This document shows positions 1-11,368 of a stretch of 64,000 bases of DNA, in pieces (position 1 is the stretch's first letter; each line of letters starts with the position of its first letter). This DNA is from Zizania palustris (taxonomy: Eukaryota > Streptophyta > Magnoliopsida > Poales > Poaceae): contig JAAALK010000286.1 of NCBI GenBank assembly GCA_019279435.1, positions 27,485,931-27,549,930 of the forward strand, read 5' to 3'. Both the position numbers and the translations under genes were made by a program. The notes below the pieces were generated by a model. That model worked only from the letters and a program-made list of their open reading frames with translations. It did not search any database and was not told the origin of the DNA.

Positions 1-591
1 ATCTGTTACGTAGATTATCGGATACTTCACAAGCGAAGTAACAAGGCGATAGCAATCTATTACGTAGATTAACGGATACTTCACAAGCGAAATAACAAGG
101 ATTACCACTATTCCAAGCAAACCCACGAAGATTGCAGAAAAGTAATGGTAAAAGTTAAGGTACGGTTTAAAGCTAGGGCAATGTGTTGATTTGTGTTGGG
201 GGGTTTTATGAACCGGCCTCACCCCTATATTTATAGGGGTTGGACTTCTAATCTCTAAGCCTAATCTGATAGGATTCGACCTAATATCACGTAGGGATAA
301 AACTTAACCAGAATCGAACTCAACTCTATCTCCGATTTCCTACCCGAAGTGGGCCTTCGGCCTGGCCCGCCGAAGCTTGCTCTTCGGGCTGAAGCTTCGG
401 CGAGTTGGGCCTCCGAAGGCCTTCGGGCCGATGGGAGCAGGCTCGCTAGAAGCTTCCGAAGCCGACATCTCGATGGGCCTTCGACCCTGTAGGGCTTCGG
501 CCTAGTTCAGGACATGTGTATTTTCGGCCCAAATTACCAAAATTGATATTTTGACAATTTTAACCATTAATGCCATTTTTTGCTGTCAACA
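1..591 (-). repeat. 3' LTR of element B (partial, cut by window edge)
   Basis: This aligns by eye with the last ~600 bp of the B 5' LTR at 18495-19852 and ends in ...TCAACA at 591, followed by a polypurine tract. It holds two near-copies of a ~54-bp unit with AGCAATCTRTTACGTAGATT at its start. A minus-strand TATA box (CCTATAAATATAGG) lies in a palindromic setting at about 223-237. A ~22-bp segment present in the 5' LTR near 19363 is missing here. Confidence 0.85.
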
Positions 592-612
592 CATGCCCCC
601 TGCTTTTTAGTG
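592..612 (-). other. Polypurine tract of element B
   Basis: Read on the minus strand, a purine-rich run (AAAAAGCAGGGGGCATG) abuts the LTR end at 591. This is the expected plus-strand primer site next to a 3' LTR. Confidence 0.75.
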
Positions 613-677
613 AACTAAGTGAACTAAAAGTATAACAGGCTAAGGACAATACTTCTCATATCGGCTTTTCGATGTCT

Positions 678-1096
678 TCAAGTCGTTTGCCACACACTCG
701 GGAAGTACCTTTTCAAGTATCTGCCATTCAAAGCTCTTCGAAACCGCTCTCCTTGCAGAGATTCTAACACATATGCATCGCCAGGAGTGATTTCGGCTAT
801 TTTGAAAGGACCTTCCCAACTAGGTGACCATTTGCTAAATTTAGGGCTCTTAGTGCCTAAGGGCAAAATCGTCTTCCAAACCAAGTCACCTACTTGAAAC
901 GATTTTGGTTTAACCTTCTTATTGTAGGCTTTAGCTACTCTCCTTTTGTCTATTTATATAACTTCTAAAGCCCTCAACCTCTTATCGGTCACCTCTTCTA
1001 GATTGTCCTTAAAAAAAGTATCATACTCATCGAACGATAATCCATCTTGCTTTAGAACTCTTAAAGAGGTAAGATCTACTTCTATAGGTAGAATGG
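678..1096 (-). pseudogene. Element B integrase, C-terminal part
   Basis: Minus-strand codons from 1091 downward encode the integrase C-terminal region, including LPIEVDLTSLRVLKQDGLS, then after a break near 950 WKTILPLGTKSPKFSKW and SWEGPFKIAEITPGDAYVL, the GPY/F-like module of Ty3/gypsy integrases. Close homologues stand at 2467-3288 (A) and 24052-24666 (D). The upstream half of the same gene lies at 11364-12062, cut off by the insertion of A. A stop near 950 and the loss of the core make it non-functional. Confidence 0.85.
1092..1096. other. Left target-site duplication of element A (AATGG)
   Basis: AATGG immediately precedes the left LTR of A and recurs immediately after its right LTR at 11364-11368. 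A 5-bp duplication is typical of Ty3/gypsy integration. Confidence 0.93.
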
Positions 1097-2382
1097 TGTT
1101 GACGCAGAAATGCGCCCCCGCACTTGGGCCGGTTCGACGTCCAAAAGTACCGCAATGATACCGACGCCGCGTTCCGACTATCCTAGATAGTGACAAGGGA
1201 TTTGGAGTCGCCAGACAATCAGATAAATAACTAATATTTTAATCCAATTGGCCGAAAGTATTGATAGCAATGCAAACAGTGACAGAAATGACCAAAATAC
1301 CTGGAATCGGCCAACTCGAAGGCCGATTCGGAGTAATAGCAGATGCTGGTCCGAAGGGTCCTTGAGACACCTTCGGCCTCAAGCCCGGTCAGACCGGAGG
1401 TACAACCCCGGTCGGACCGAGGGGCTGCGAAGGGGCTTCGGGCGGTGCCCCGAAGTCAGATGCGAAGCGCGGATCTGGTGATCGGACCAACGAAGCCTCG
1501 TCGGTCGGACCGACCGTGCTCCCCCGGTCACACCAGGCAAAGGGACCTTCGGACGTTGGCCTTCGACCGCACGGAGCTCCGGTGCGCAGGGCTTTGGAGG
1601 GCTCGGGCTTCGGCTTCGGCGCGCCCGGTGCGAAGGATCCCGATCGGACCGGCTGTTGCCGACAACGGCGTGACAAGGGGCTCCGGTTAGACCGGTACCT
1701 CAACGCCGGTCGGACCGAAGTAACAGATCCGATCTGTTGAGCCTCGGTAGCCATAGCAAATTATCTCCAATTGCTCCCAAACTTCGCAAGGATGTTTAAT
1801 GAGACAATTGGCCTGCAAAACAATAATAGATCAAACACAATTCGGCCAGAGGGCCGAATTGCCAGGTAGGGGTGATAAAACCGATAAAAAGGATAGCAAT
1901 CCATTACATGGATTAACGGGAGGTTAACAAGCAAACCAGCAAGGGTTACCGTGATTACGGACGCGGCAGACGGAGGGCTTTCAAGCAAACCCACGAAGAT
2001 GCGGAAAAGTAAAGAGAGTAAAAATGATTCAAAGTCGGGGCTTTGGATTGGTATGTCGGGGGGGTCTTGAATCGGCATTCCCCCTAGTATTTATAGGGGG
2101 TGGACTAGTTATCCCTGTCTAGAGATAGAGTTAGATGCGCCCAAAACTCTGTTGAGATAAGTTTTGGGCGAAAATATCTCGAATCCCACTTGGATCTGAA
2201 ATCCAGACCCTGGTCGGTCTAACCGAGCCCATGGATCTGGTCTGACCAGACCTGGCCGGTTGGACTGGCCTGTCATAGCCGGTCAGACCGGCCTTTGCCA
2301 GGTTGACATATTTTTGGTAAAAAATACTTTTTTCCAGTATTTGCCTTGTTTGACCATTAATGCCATTTTTTTGCTATAAACA
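1097..2382 (-). repeat. 3' LTR of element A (1286 bp)
   Basis: Starts TGTTGACGC and ends ATAAACA, giving TGTT...AACA termini. It is the partner of 10054-11363. A minus-strand TATA box (CCTATAAATACTAGG) lies at about 2085-2099. The U3 side carries many copies of a palindromic motif CGGTCRGACCG (for example near 1388, 1412, 1500, 1706, 2279). Relative to the 5' LTR it lacks 23-24 bp near 1637, between two GGACC direct repeats. Confidence 0.92.
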
Positions 2383-2402
2383 CATGCCCCCTGCCTTTTA
2401 GC
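2383..2402 (-). other. Polypurine tract of element A
   Basis: Minus strand reads AAAAGGCAGGGGGCATG directly against the LTR boundary at 2382, the expected second-strand primer. Confidence 0.8.
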
Positions 2403-2466
2403 AAACTTAGTGAGATAAAAGCATGACGGGCCTTGGGCGATACATGCAGTATCGGCCTTTAATACT

Positions 2467-3825
2467 TCAAGCATTTTTCCACACACTTGGGAAGTACTTT
2501 TTTAAATATCTACCGTTCAAAGCCCTTTGAAATCGCTCTCCTTGTAAAGACTCTAGGACATATGCGTTGCCCGGAGCGATTCCGACTACCTTAAAAGGTC
2601 CTTCCCAACTAGGCGACCATTTACTGAATTTTGAACTCCTAGTGCCTAATGGAAAAATCGTCTTCCATACTAAATCATTGATTTGAAATGATTTTGCCTT
2701 GACGTTCTTGTTGTAGGCCCTATCTACTCTTCTTTTATCTCTCTCTATTGCCTCCAGAGCCTTCAACCTCTTATGGGTCACCTCTTCTAAATTATCCTTT
2801 AGAAGTGTCTCATATTCGTCGACCGATAAGCCATCTTGTTTAAGAAATCTAAGTGAGCCGAGATCCACCTCTACCGGTAGAATGGCTTCTTGTCCATACA
2901 CTAACTCATAAGGACTGACTTTAATGGCACCATGCTTTGCAACTCTACTAGCCAATAAAGCTTTAGAAAGTACCTCGTGCCACCTTTTTGGAAACTCCTC
3001 AATCTTTTTCTTGATCAATTTAATTACAGTCTTGTTACTGGACTCGGCCTGACCATTGGCCTGAGCATAATATGGGGAAGAATTTACCAATTTGATCCCA
3101 TAGTATTCGGCAAAGTTCCTCACCTCTTTAGCGACAAATGAAGTACCTTGGTCCGTAGTGAGAGTTTGGGGAATACCGAATCTATGTACAATGTGCTTCA
3201 AGATGAAATCAATCACCTCGTTGTGAGTCATGTTCTTGAGCGGCACGGCCTCGGTCCATTTGGTGAAGTAATCTGTTGCCATCAACATGAACCGATGCCC
3301 TTTTGAGGATGGAGGATGAATTTGGCCGATGAAGTCTAAACTCCAACCTCAGAATGGCCATGATTTAATAATAGGGTTAAGTGCCGATGCAGGTGCTAGC
3401 TGAATATTCCCAAACTCCTGACAAGCTTTGCACCCTCTATAGTACCTAAAACAGTCTTCAGTCATAGTCGGCCAATAAAAACCTGCCCTTTTGAGCATCC
3501 AACTCATCTTTGGGGCCAACTGATGAGTACCGCAAAGCCCTTCATGTACTTCACCTGCAGCAACTCTAGCTTGATCGGGGTCCAAACACTTCAAAAGTAC
3601 CCCATCAATAGTTCGGCGATACAACACACCATCGATTAAAACAAATTTGAAAGCCTGTCGCCGAACTTTCCGATCAACCTTTTGGCTTGGGTCCCTCAAA
3701 TATTTGATGATTGGGGTCCTCCAATCATCCTTACTAACTAGAGGAGCAATGGCCAAATTCCTGCTAGAACTGGCTTCAAGATTCATCATTTGGACTTGCC
3801 CCCGAGCACTAAACCTTCCTGACAA
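2467..3825 (-). pseudogene. Element A integrase (H2C2, DDE core, C-terminal domain), broken
   Basis: The N-terminal part (3825-3349) holds the H2C2 zinc module (HEGLCGTH ... CKACQ). The core follows at 3345-2467 with LDFIGQ, TTDQGTSF and a Glu in GQAESSN, then FSKWSPSWEGPFKV of the C-terminal module. A TGA lies between the zinc module and the core at about 3347-3350, where element D reads Arg; this is a C-to-T change at CpG. Integrase would join the cDNA to the target. The ~440-residue total is normal for the family, but the stop disables it. Linker DNA just upstream carries the CGGTCRGACCG repeats. Confidence 0.88.
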
Positions 3826-3874
3826 TGGTCGGTCGGACCACCCCTGTTGGCCCGGTTAAACCGGCTATTGCCAG

Positions 3875-4473
3875 TCATCTGACACAATTCGGTCTAACCA
3901 TCCTGACATGGTCTGTCAGACCGGGTACGAAGGACGGTTGGACCGTGCCCACAAAGCCGGTCAGACCGACTGTAGGGCCCTTGGGTGTTACATCATCTCC
4001 AAACATCGGCTTTTCCCACGTGCAGAATTTGCCCCTCCTAATTTGATAGCCTGATGCTTGTTGAGCCAAGTCATTTGCAAGTGAGTTGGCTTCTCTAGAC
4101 ACATGAGTAATTTCAAAATCCTCAAAGGTAGAAATCAAGTCTAAACACTTGTCCAGGTAGCTATTTAGCAAACCATTAAAACATTGAGCGAGTCTGGCTA
4201 CTTGTACAACTAGTAATGAATCACCGTATGCGTGAACATATTTCACACCCATGGAGTTTAACAACTCAAGACCTAGCAATAGGGCTTCGTATTCGGCTTG
4301 ATTATTAGTCGAATGAAATTCCAAACGGGCCGAGGTTTCAAAGTGCATACCACTTGGTGATATGAGTACCACTCCAACACCTTGGCCATTTTTGCAAGCC
4401 TAACCATCGAAGTAAAGTTTCCATGGTAATACTTCAATCAAGGCGACTTCATCGCCCCAATTGACATCCACGT
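3875..4473 (-). pseudogene. Element A archaeal-type RNase H (second RNase H)
   Basis: The minus frame has VVLISPSGMHFET, NNQAEYEALLLGLELL, YGDSLLVVQ and THVSREANSLANDLA, in the order of the RVT_3-type RNase H domain that Tat elements carry behind their usual RNase H. The first acidic motif region (KLYFDG) is followed by an in-frame TAG near 4399, so the frame is broken. The 3' linker to integrase (3830-3970) contains repeated CGGTCRGACCG-like palindromes not seen in B at the same place. Confidence 0.85.
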
Positions 4474-6090
4474 GGTGATCTACTATAAAATTATCCATGA
4501 CTTGGCCTTTCATGGATTTCAATGGGTCATAAGCCAAATCATATTCGATTAACGCATAGCCCACTTGCCAATTCTACCACTTAGAATCGGCTTTTGTAAC
4601 ATGTATTTTATGACATCTGTTTGGCAAGTGACAATACATGTTCTAGGGAGAAGGTAAAGACACGTAATTTGGTACACGCATAATAGAGGGACAAACATAA
4701 ACGCTCCACAAACACGTACCTGGTCTCAGCGTCCAGAAGTCGACGACTCAAGAAGGTGGCGATGTACTCCTTCCCTTCAACGTCTTGAGTCAACACGGCC
4801 CCAATTACGCTCTCCTCCGCGGCAATATAGAGACGAAATGGGATCTCGGCCTTCGACGCCCTTACCACTGGTGGCGTCGATAAGCACTCTTTGATTTTCT
4901 CGAACGCACGTTGCTAGCATGCCCCCCAAGTGAACTCGGCTTCATTTTTTAGCCGGAGTATTGGGACGAAAGCATCAATTTTCCCAGACAGGTTGGATAT
5001 AAAGCGCCGCAAATAATTAACCTTGCCTAGCAATTTCTGTACATCTTTCTTACATGTCGACGCTACGCATCCCCTAATTTTCTCAAGCCTCTCGGGATCA
5101 ATTTCGATGCCTATTTCATGAATCATGAATCCCAAGAACTTACCCGCCGACACACCAAAAGCACATTTGAGTGGGTTCATTTTCAAGCCATACCGGTGCA
5201 TTCTTTCAAAAGCAACATTCAAATCGGTGAGGTGGTTCTCCATAGAGTCCGATTTGACCACAACATCATCTATATAAACTTCTAACATAACCCCTAGCAA
5301 GTCATAAAAGATCAAGTTCATGTCACGTTGGTATGTGGCACCAGCATTCTTTAAACCAAACGTCATTACTACCCACTCAAACAAACTAACAAAACCTGGG
5401 CAGCGAAAAGCCGTCCTAAAGACGTCTTCTTCGGCCATAAAGATTTGATTATAACCAGCGTTGCCATCAAGAAAGCTTAGTACCTTATGTCCCGAGGCAT
5501 CATTGATCAACATGTCGGCTATCGGCATGGGATACTCGTCTTTCGGAGTAGCCTTGTTTAAATCCCTAAAATCGACGCAGATGTGGATCTTGCCACTCTC
5601 CTTCTTCTCTACAGGCATGATGTCGGCGACCCATTCCGCGTACCTGCATGGCCTAATAAAATCTGCTGCTAATAGACGTTCGATCTCTCCTTTAACTCGG
5701 TCATAGATGGCCTAATTGAAGCGGCGCGTCGGCTGTTTATAAGGCCTAAATCCGGGTTTGATAGGGAGCCGATGCTCAACAAGCTCTCAGCTTAGCCCGG
5801 GCATCACGCTGTAATCCCATGTGAAGCAATCAACATACGATCGAAGCAACTTTATTACTTCGGCCTTTACATCATTATTCATATTCTGATTTACAAACGT
5901 CGGCCTTGGAACACTACCATCTCCTATGTCTACTTGTTTCAATGGGTCAGCCAACGAGAAGCCTTGACCTAATTTCTCTACCTAGCTAAAGTCTTCGATG
6001 GCTTCAGCGATACTGTCTTGAGAAGACCGGTATTGCTCCACGCGAGACTTTAACCAATCAAGATTAGCGCTAGACATTCTCTTATCTTAG
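4474..6090 (-). pseudogene. Element A reverse transcriptase and first RNase H
   Basis: From about 6080 downward the linker between protease and RT is followed by RT: ICVDFRDLNKATPKDEYPMP, FLDGNAGYNQI, and the catalytic YIDDVVVKS near 5260-5290. The thumb reads LLGKVNYLRRFISNLSGKI, then RNase H from ~4868 (LYIAAEESVIGAVLTQD, AETRYVFVERLCLSLYYA). A stop lies at 4914 and others interrupt the N-terminal portion (for example near 5712 and 5985). The catalytic YxDD is still present. Function would be cDNA synthesis in the virus-like particle; this copy cannot make the protein. Confidence 0.88.
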
Positions 6091-6324
6091 ACACAACCAA
6101 ACCACACCGGCCGGCTTCACGGAAATAGGAATGAACATCCCCTCTGATACACTGACAAAGTCATAATCCGAGAGGTGTCATCCCGACAAACACTCTATTT
6201 CATCATGGGTGACGTCGCCGGATGCATCGGCCAAACTGGCATGGGTCGATGTATCGGCGTGCACTATCTATATTTCGTCACCATCCCATTGTATGAGGCG
6301 CTGGTGCAAGGTGGATGGTACGCA

Positions 6325-7011
6325 CTAATTTGCGTGGATCCAGTCACGCCCAAGCAATACATTATAGTTACCCTGTATGTCGATGACGAAGAAAGCGGTA
6401 GGTAGCATCTTGTTTCCCACCGTCAGTTCCAGGGACAGTACCCCCTTAGCTTCTGTCGTGTCGTCGTTGAAGCTATTGAGAGTGATGTTGGTCTTCTTTA
6501 GGTCGTCTTTGTCTTTGCCGAGCTTCCTTAGAAGGGAGTACGGCATTAGGTTCATGGTGGCACCACCATCAACAAGAATCCTCGAGATGGGCTTCCCATC
6601 GATGTGTCCCCATATGTAGAGGGGTCTCAAGTGACGGTGCATATCTCCGGGCTTCTCGAATATGGTGTCTCGTGGACCGAGGTCTAGCTGAGCGACTTTG
6701 GTCTCCTCCTGCAGTGGAGTGAACTCAAAGGGCAACATGACGACGCCGACGTGCATCGCCTAAGGAGCAGGCCCCTCGGAGACGGGAGTGTAGTCGTCGT
6801 CGAGCAAATCGTCTTCATCGAAGCTAGCGACGGGGGCCGAGTCATCGACTATGAACGACCTGGGTCTCCACACTTTCTTCATGGTGAGCCGAGGACGGAT
6901 CTCCTCAAAAAGTGTGTCCCGTGCCTCCTCGGCCTTCTCTTCTCGCATCTCCTGTGCGCGCAGGCGTTGTAACCTCCTCTTTTGTGATTTGGTCATCCCT
7001 GGGGTGCCCAT
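6325..7011 (-). pseudogene. Element A aspartic protease with N-terminal extension
   Basis: The minus frame 6756-6325 holds the retropepsin motif ILVDGGATMNLM followed by PYSLLRKLGKD and VLLGRDWIHAN. The upstream frame 7011-6760 (basic KSQKRRLQRLRAQEMREEK, then acidic DEDDLLDDDY) is its N-terminal extension, separated by one in-frame TAG at about 6761. Related segments in B (14823-15425) read through this point. Protease would process gag-pol. Confidence 0.85.
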
Positions 7012-7629
7012 GATGGCTGAGGATGGGTGCCAGGTGCCACGGTCTTGCCTCTAACACTTTTAGCCGAAGGGGACCTGCTTGTATCTGCCTCGAGCGCCTT
7101 GCGTTTGCCATGAGAGGTCTCCTGGTCCTGATCAGTGGGACCGGCCGTGGCGGGTCGGTCAGATCGGATTGTGCAGAAAACTATCATAAGGTCGGTCGGA
7201 CCGGCCACAGTAGGCCGGTCGGACCGAGCTTCTGCTGAGACTTCGCGCATTCCCGTCGGGGTATCCTTCGGGATTGGGACCTCCTGGGATCCAACCTTGA
7301 TGACTATAGCCTCTGAGGCGTCTCCATATTCACCCCTTTCGACGGTATCTCACGGAGCCCAGTTCTGGGGGACCACGGACAAGCGATGAACAATGTTGTT
7401 ATCCTGTGCCGGGGTGTAAGTGTTCGTAGCAGAACATTGCACGAAGTTCTCCATTGGCGGAGGCCAAACCGGAGCCATCCCCCAGCAGTAGGGTGGTGGC
7501 ATCGGGTGCTCTAGCGGCCTCACCCACTGAGTGCCAACCCCATCGGCTAGTCAAGGGTCCGGTCACGTCGATGGTACCTCGGACCAGACCAGCGAGGGAT
7601 CCTGCCAAGCTAGAGGTACATTAGCCCAT

Positions 7630-7935
7630 GGCGGAGGCGGGCCCGGCCGTTGGAGGCCGAATCTCTCTGGAAACTGTAGACCGCTCGAAGGGGGTTGGTT
7701 CGGCCACCGAGGCCCGGACCCATCCGAAGGCTAGAAACCCTCCGAAGGAGGTGGGCCTGGCCACTGGGGCTCGAAGCCCCCCGGAAACAGGGACCAAGCC
7801 GGGGGAGGGTTCGACCAATGAGGCCCGAACCCTGACGGAGGTTGGGACCAACCAAGAGGGGGGTTCGGCCACTGAGGTCCGAACCCTGCCGGTTGCTGCA
7901 TCCACTCCGGGGGAGTGTTCGGACCTCGAGGTCCG
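7630..7935 (-). repeat. Tandem repeats at the 3' end of element A gag
   Basis: Units of about 36-39 bp of the form GGTTCGGCCACTGRGG TCCGAA recur at least six times. They encode near-repeats of GFGPQWPNPP on the minus strand. Element B has the same kind of array at 16085-16345. Confidence 0.75.
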
Positions 7936-10017
7936 AACTCGTCACTTACGGGACTCGTCCTCCTAGGGGGCTTCGGCCGTCCCGAAGCCCGTGGGCGAAC
8001 ACCTTTTCTCTCGGACCTTTGCTGGTGCTTGTCCAAGAGCGTTTTATACGTCACCTTCGGCCTTCTACGATGCTTGGCCGGAGATGATGACTTAATATTT
8101 TCTTTCCACACTCCCACCTCCGGATTCTTTGGTACAAGCGTGCGTGTGCAAGCGTCTCCTATGACGATCGCCTTTCCCTTAGCCGACTCGGCCTGCTCCG
8201 GCCAAATCAACATCTTCTTCCCTTCTAGATCGACGGTGTTCATGGGGAAAGGGTGTTTGTCTAATTTCATCTTTGGATTTGCTTCTATTTTCAATCTTCC
8301 TTCCTCTATGGCCGATTGTACATGTCGATGAAAAACGTTACAATCGTTAGTGTAGTGAGAGTGCGAGTCATGCCACTTACAATAGGGACGCTTTTTTAAC
8401 TCGTTAGTGGATGGCATGACTTGCCCTTTCGGCAGCCGTAGAAGCTGATTTTCAATAGGAAATCAAATATTTTATCACATTTAGTTACATCGAATGAATA
8501 TCTAACTTCATTAGGCTGACTCTTGGAGGGAGATGGCCGCAATTTGGAGTAGGTGACGGGTTTAGACTTCGTGATCCAAGTCCATTCGGCCGTGTAGGTG
8601 TCGACCGGATCCCCTTCCTCCTCGAATTCTTCCTCATCGGAGTGCTCCATGGTTTGGATCTCAGCCCTTGGTTTGTTAAAAGTTTTGACAAATTTTCTAT
8701 CTTTGGCTCGGCCTTCCTGGACCAGAGCTTGCTGCAATACCTGGCTAACGTCCAAGAGGTTTTTATTGTCCATACGCTCCTTAATTTCTGCCTATAGGCC
8801 ATTGCATACTAGATCTGCTAGATCCCTTTCTGATATGTTTAGGCTAAAACATTTATTCCTGGTATCCCTAAAACGTTTAACATACTCAGAAACACTTTCA
8901 CCGGATTTTTGCCTAACTATTGTGAGGTGTGATAGCCTAAGCTCGGTCTCGCCCGTGTAAAATAATCATGAAACTTCAGCTCCAGTTGAGCCCATGTTTG
9001 GACGGAGTTCAACGGGAGTGCCGAAAACCAAGTGAATGCAGTGCTGGATAATGACAGGGAGAATAATCTGAGTTTTAATGCATCTGATCCGCTAGCTTCG
9101 CCACATTGTGCTATAAACTGGCTAAAGTGTTCTAATGTGGATTTACTACCCTCGCCATCAAATTTCGTGAAATCTGGGACTCTATAGCCGCGAGGATATG
9201 GAATAGTGTCAAAGTGGTCAGGATATGGTTTTCGATAAACCCTAGCTCTATCCTGAGGTGCAAAGCCGGTGCATTCCCTAAATAGTGAGTGAATATGCTC
9301 CTCGATATCGTCATGATCTAATGCTTGCACGCGACTTTCATGTGGTGGCGGGACGAGTGGTGGTATATCGACATGCTCTGGCCTATGCTGTGGAGTCGGA
9401 GTGTGCAGTGGAAGCGGCAGTGGCAGAGCAGGCATGGGCACAAGCGGTGGTGGTACCTGGTAAGCTGGGTTTGCCCGTCCATAAGAGTAGCCATGTGTTT
9501 CGGCTGTGGAGGAAGTAGCCAGAAACGTGATGGTTCTTCCGGTATTACCGTCGGTTCTACTATAGATATGATGTGCTGGCGGAACACTAGCAATCGGTGC
9601 CGGTGAATCGGCCTCAGTAAAACCGAATCTTCTAACCACTACCGCCACTTGCGAGACAACTGCGGGTTCTAGTTTATTGGCTAGTGTGGCGCTAACCGCT
9701 TGATCAACAGACGCAGCTATCCTACGGTCTACTTGTGAGGCGGACAAAGGGGGTGATGACGGACACACCTGGGCCAAGTTGAGGTTGTCGTGCATGACGA
9801 AGCCCGAGCGCGTCTTGATGCAATCTCTGAGCATCAGTTCTTCGAGTTCTCTCTTTTTCTCTTCGATGTTTGCTCGATCTTCCTCAGATATGTCCGCCAT
9901 GGTGGGTGTTATAATGTTGCGGTCGTCAATGTCCGCGCTTCCCACAATGTTTGTCGGTGATGTAGAGGAGGTAGACGTAGTAGACGTACCCGCCGCTGAT
10001 GTGAAGGTAGTAGTCAT
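7731..10017 (-). pseudogene. Element A gag
   Basis: Chosen start is the ATG at 10017 (MTTTFTSAAGTST), just inside the PBS. The frame runs to 8917 with the capsid-like DALKLRLFSLSLSSTAFTWF and WAQLELKFHDYF, then shifts: element B at 17500-17127 continues where A stops, so one base is lost near 8960. Two more pieces follow (8773-8396 and 8417-7731). The last holds the knuckle-like YCKWHDSHSHYTNDC and a proline/glycine/tryptophan-rich repeat tail. Gag would form the particle shell. At least two frameshifts. Confidence 0.85.
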
Positions 10018-10027
10018 GGTTGGCGTT

Positions 10028-10046
10028 GTCCCCAGCGGAGTCGCCA
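10028..10046 (-). other. Primer binding site of element A (tRNA-Arg)
   Basis: The minus strand reads TGGCGACTCCGCTGGGGAC, complementary to the 3' end of plant tRNA-Arg (…CCCCAGCGGAGTCG plus CCA, from memory of the tRNA). It lies 7 bp from the LTR. tRNA-Arg priming is known for Ogre-type Tat elements. Confidence 0.85.
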
Positions 10047-10053
10047 GAAAGTG

Positions 10054-11363
10054 TGTTGACGCAGAAATGCACCCCCGCACATGGGCTGGTTCGATGTCCA
10101 AAAGTACCGCAACGATACCGATGTCGTGCTCCGACTACCCTAGATAGTGACAAGGGATTTGGAGTCGCCAGGCAATCAGATAAATAACTAATATTTTAAT
10201 CCAATTGGCCAAAAGTATTGATAGCAATGTAAACAGTGACAAAAATGACCAAAATACCTGGAATCGGCCAACTCAGAGGCCGATTCGAAGTAATAGCAAA
10301 TGCTGGTCTAAAGGGTCCTTGAGACACCTTCGGCCTCAAGCCTGATCAGACCGGAGGTACAACCCTAGTCAGACTGAGGGGCTGCGAAAGGGCTTCGGGC
10401 GGTGCCCCAAAGTCAGATGCAAAGCGCGGATCCGGTGATCGGACCGGCGAAGCCTCGTCGGTCGGACCGACCGTGCTCCCTCGGTCACACCGGGCAAAGG
10501 GACCTCTGGACGTCAGCCTTCGACCGCACGGAGCTCCGGCGCGTAGGGCTTCAGAGGGCTCGGGCTTAGGCTTCGGCGCGCCTGGTGCGAAGGATCCCGG
10601 TCGGACCAGCAGAGAGCCGTTTGTTGGACCGGCTGTTGCCGACAACGGCGTGACAAGGGGCTCCGGTCAGACCGGTACCTCAACGCTGGTCGGACCGAAG
10701 TAACAGATCCGATCTGTTGAGCCTCGGCAGCCGTAGCAAACGATCTCCAATTGCTCCCAAACTTCGCAAGGATGTTTAATGAGACAATTGGCATGCAAAA
10801 CAATAATAGATCAAACACAATTCGGCCAAAGGGCTGAATTACCAGGTAGGGGTCATAAAACCGATAAAAAGGATAGCAATCCGTTACGTGGATTAACGGG
10901 AGGTTCACAAGCGAACCAGCAAGGGTTACCGTGATTACGGACATGGCAGACGGAGGGCTTTCAAGCAAACCCTCGAAGATGCGGAAAAGTAAAGAAAGTA
11001 AAAACGATTCAAAGCCGGGGCTTTGGATTGGTATGTCGGGGGAGTCTTGAATCGGCCTTCCCCCTAGTATTTATAGGGGGGTGGACTAGTTATCCCTGCC
11101 TAGAGATAGAGTTACATGCGCCCAAAACTCTGTTGAGATAAGTTTTGGGTGAAAATATCTCGAATCCCACTTGGATCTGAAATCCAGACCCTGGCCGGTC
11201 TGACCGAGCCCATGGATCTAGTCTGACCAGACCTGGCTGGTTGGACCGGCCTGTCATAGCCGGTCAGACCGACCTTTGCCAGGTTGACATATTTTCGGTC
11301 AAAAATACTTTTTTTCCAGTATTTGCCTAGTTTGACCATTAATGCAATTTTTTGCTATAAACA
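10054..11363 (-). repeat. 5' LTR of element A (1310 bp)
   Basis: TGTTGACGC at the start and ATAAACA at the end, matching 1097-2382 with scattered, mostly C-to-T or G-to-A, differences. It retains the 23-24 bp block near 10610 that the other LTR has lost. It is followed directly by AATGG and then by integrase codons of element B. Confidence 0.92.
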
Positions 11364-11368
11364 AATGG
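11364..11368. other. Right target-site duplication of element A (AATGG)
   Basis: Second copy of AATGG, matching 1092-1096. Confidence 0.93.

Larger units (their letters stand above)
1097..11363 (-). mobile_element. Element A: complete but decayed Tat/Ogre-like Ty3/gypsy retrotransposon
   Basis: A 10,267-bp element with LTRs at 1097-2382 and 10054-11363, a PBS complementary to plant tRNA-Arg, a PPT, and minus-strand gag, protease, RT, RNase H, archaeal-type RNase H and integrase. The AATGG duplications on both sides show a single insertion into the integrase gene of related element B. The tRNA-Arg primer and the dual RNase H point to the Ogre/Atlantys side of the Tat clade (family knowledge). 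All coding segments are broken, so it could move only in trans. Confidence 0.93.
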
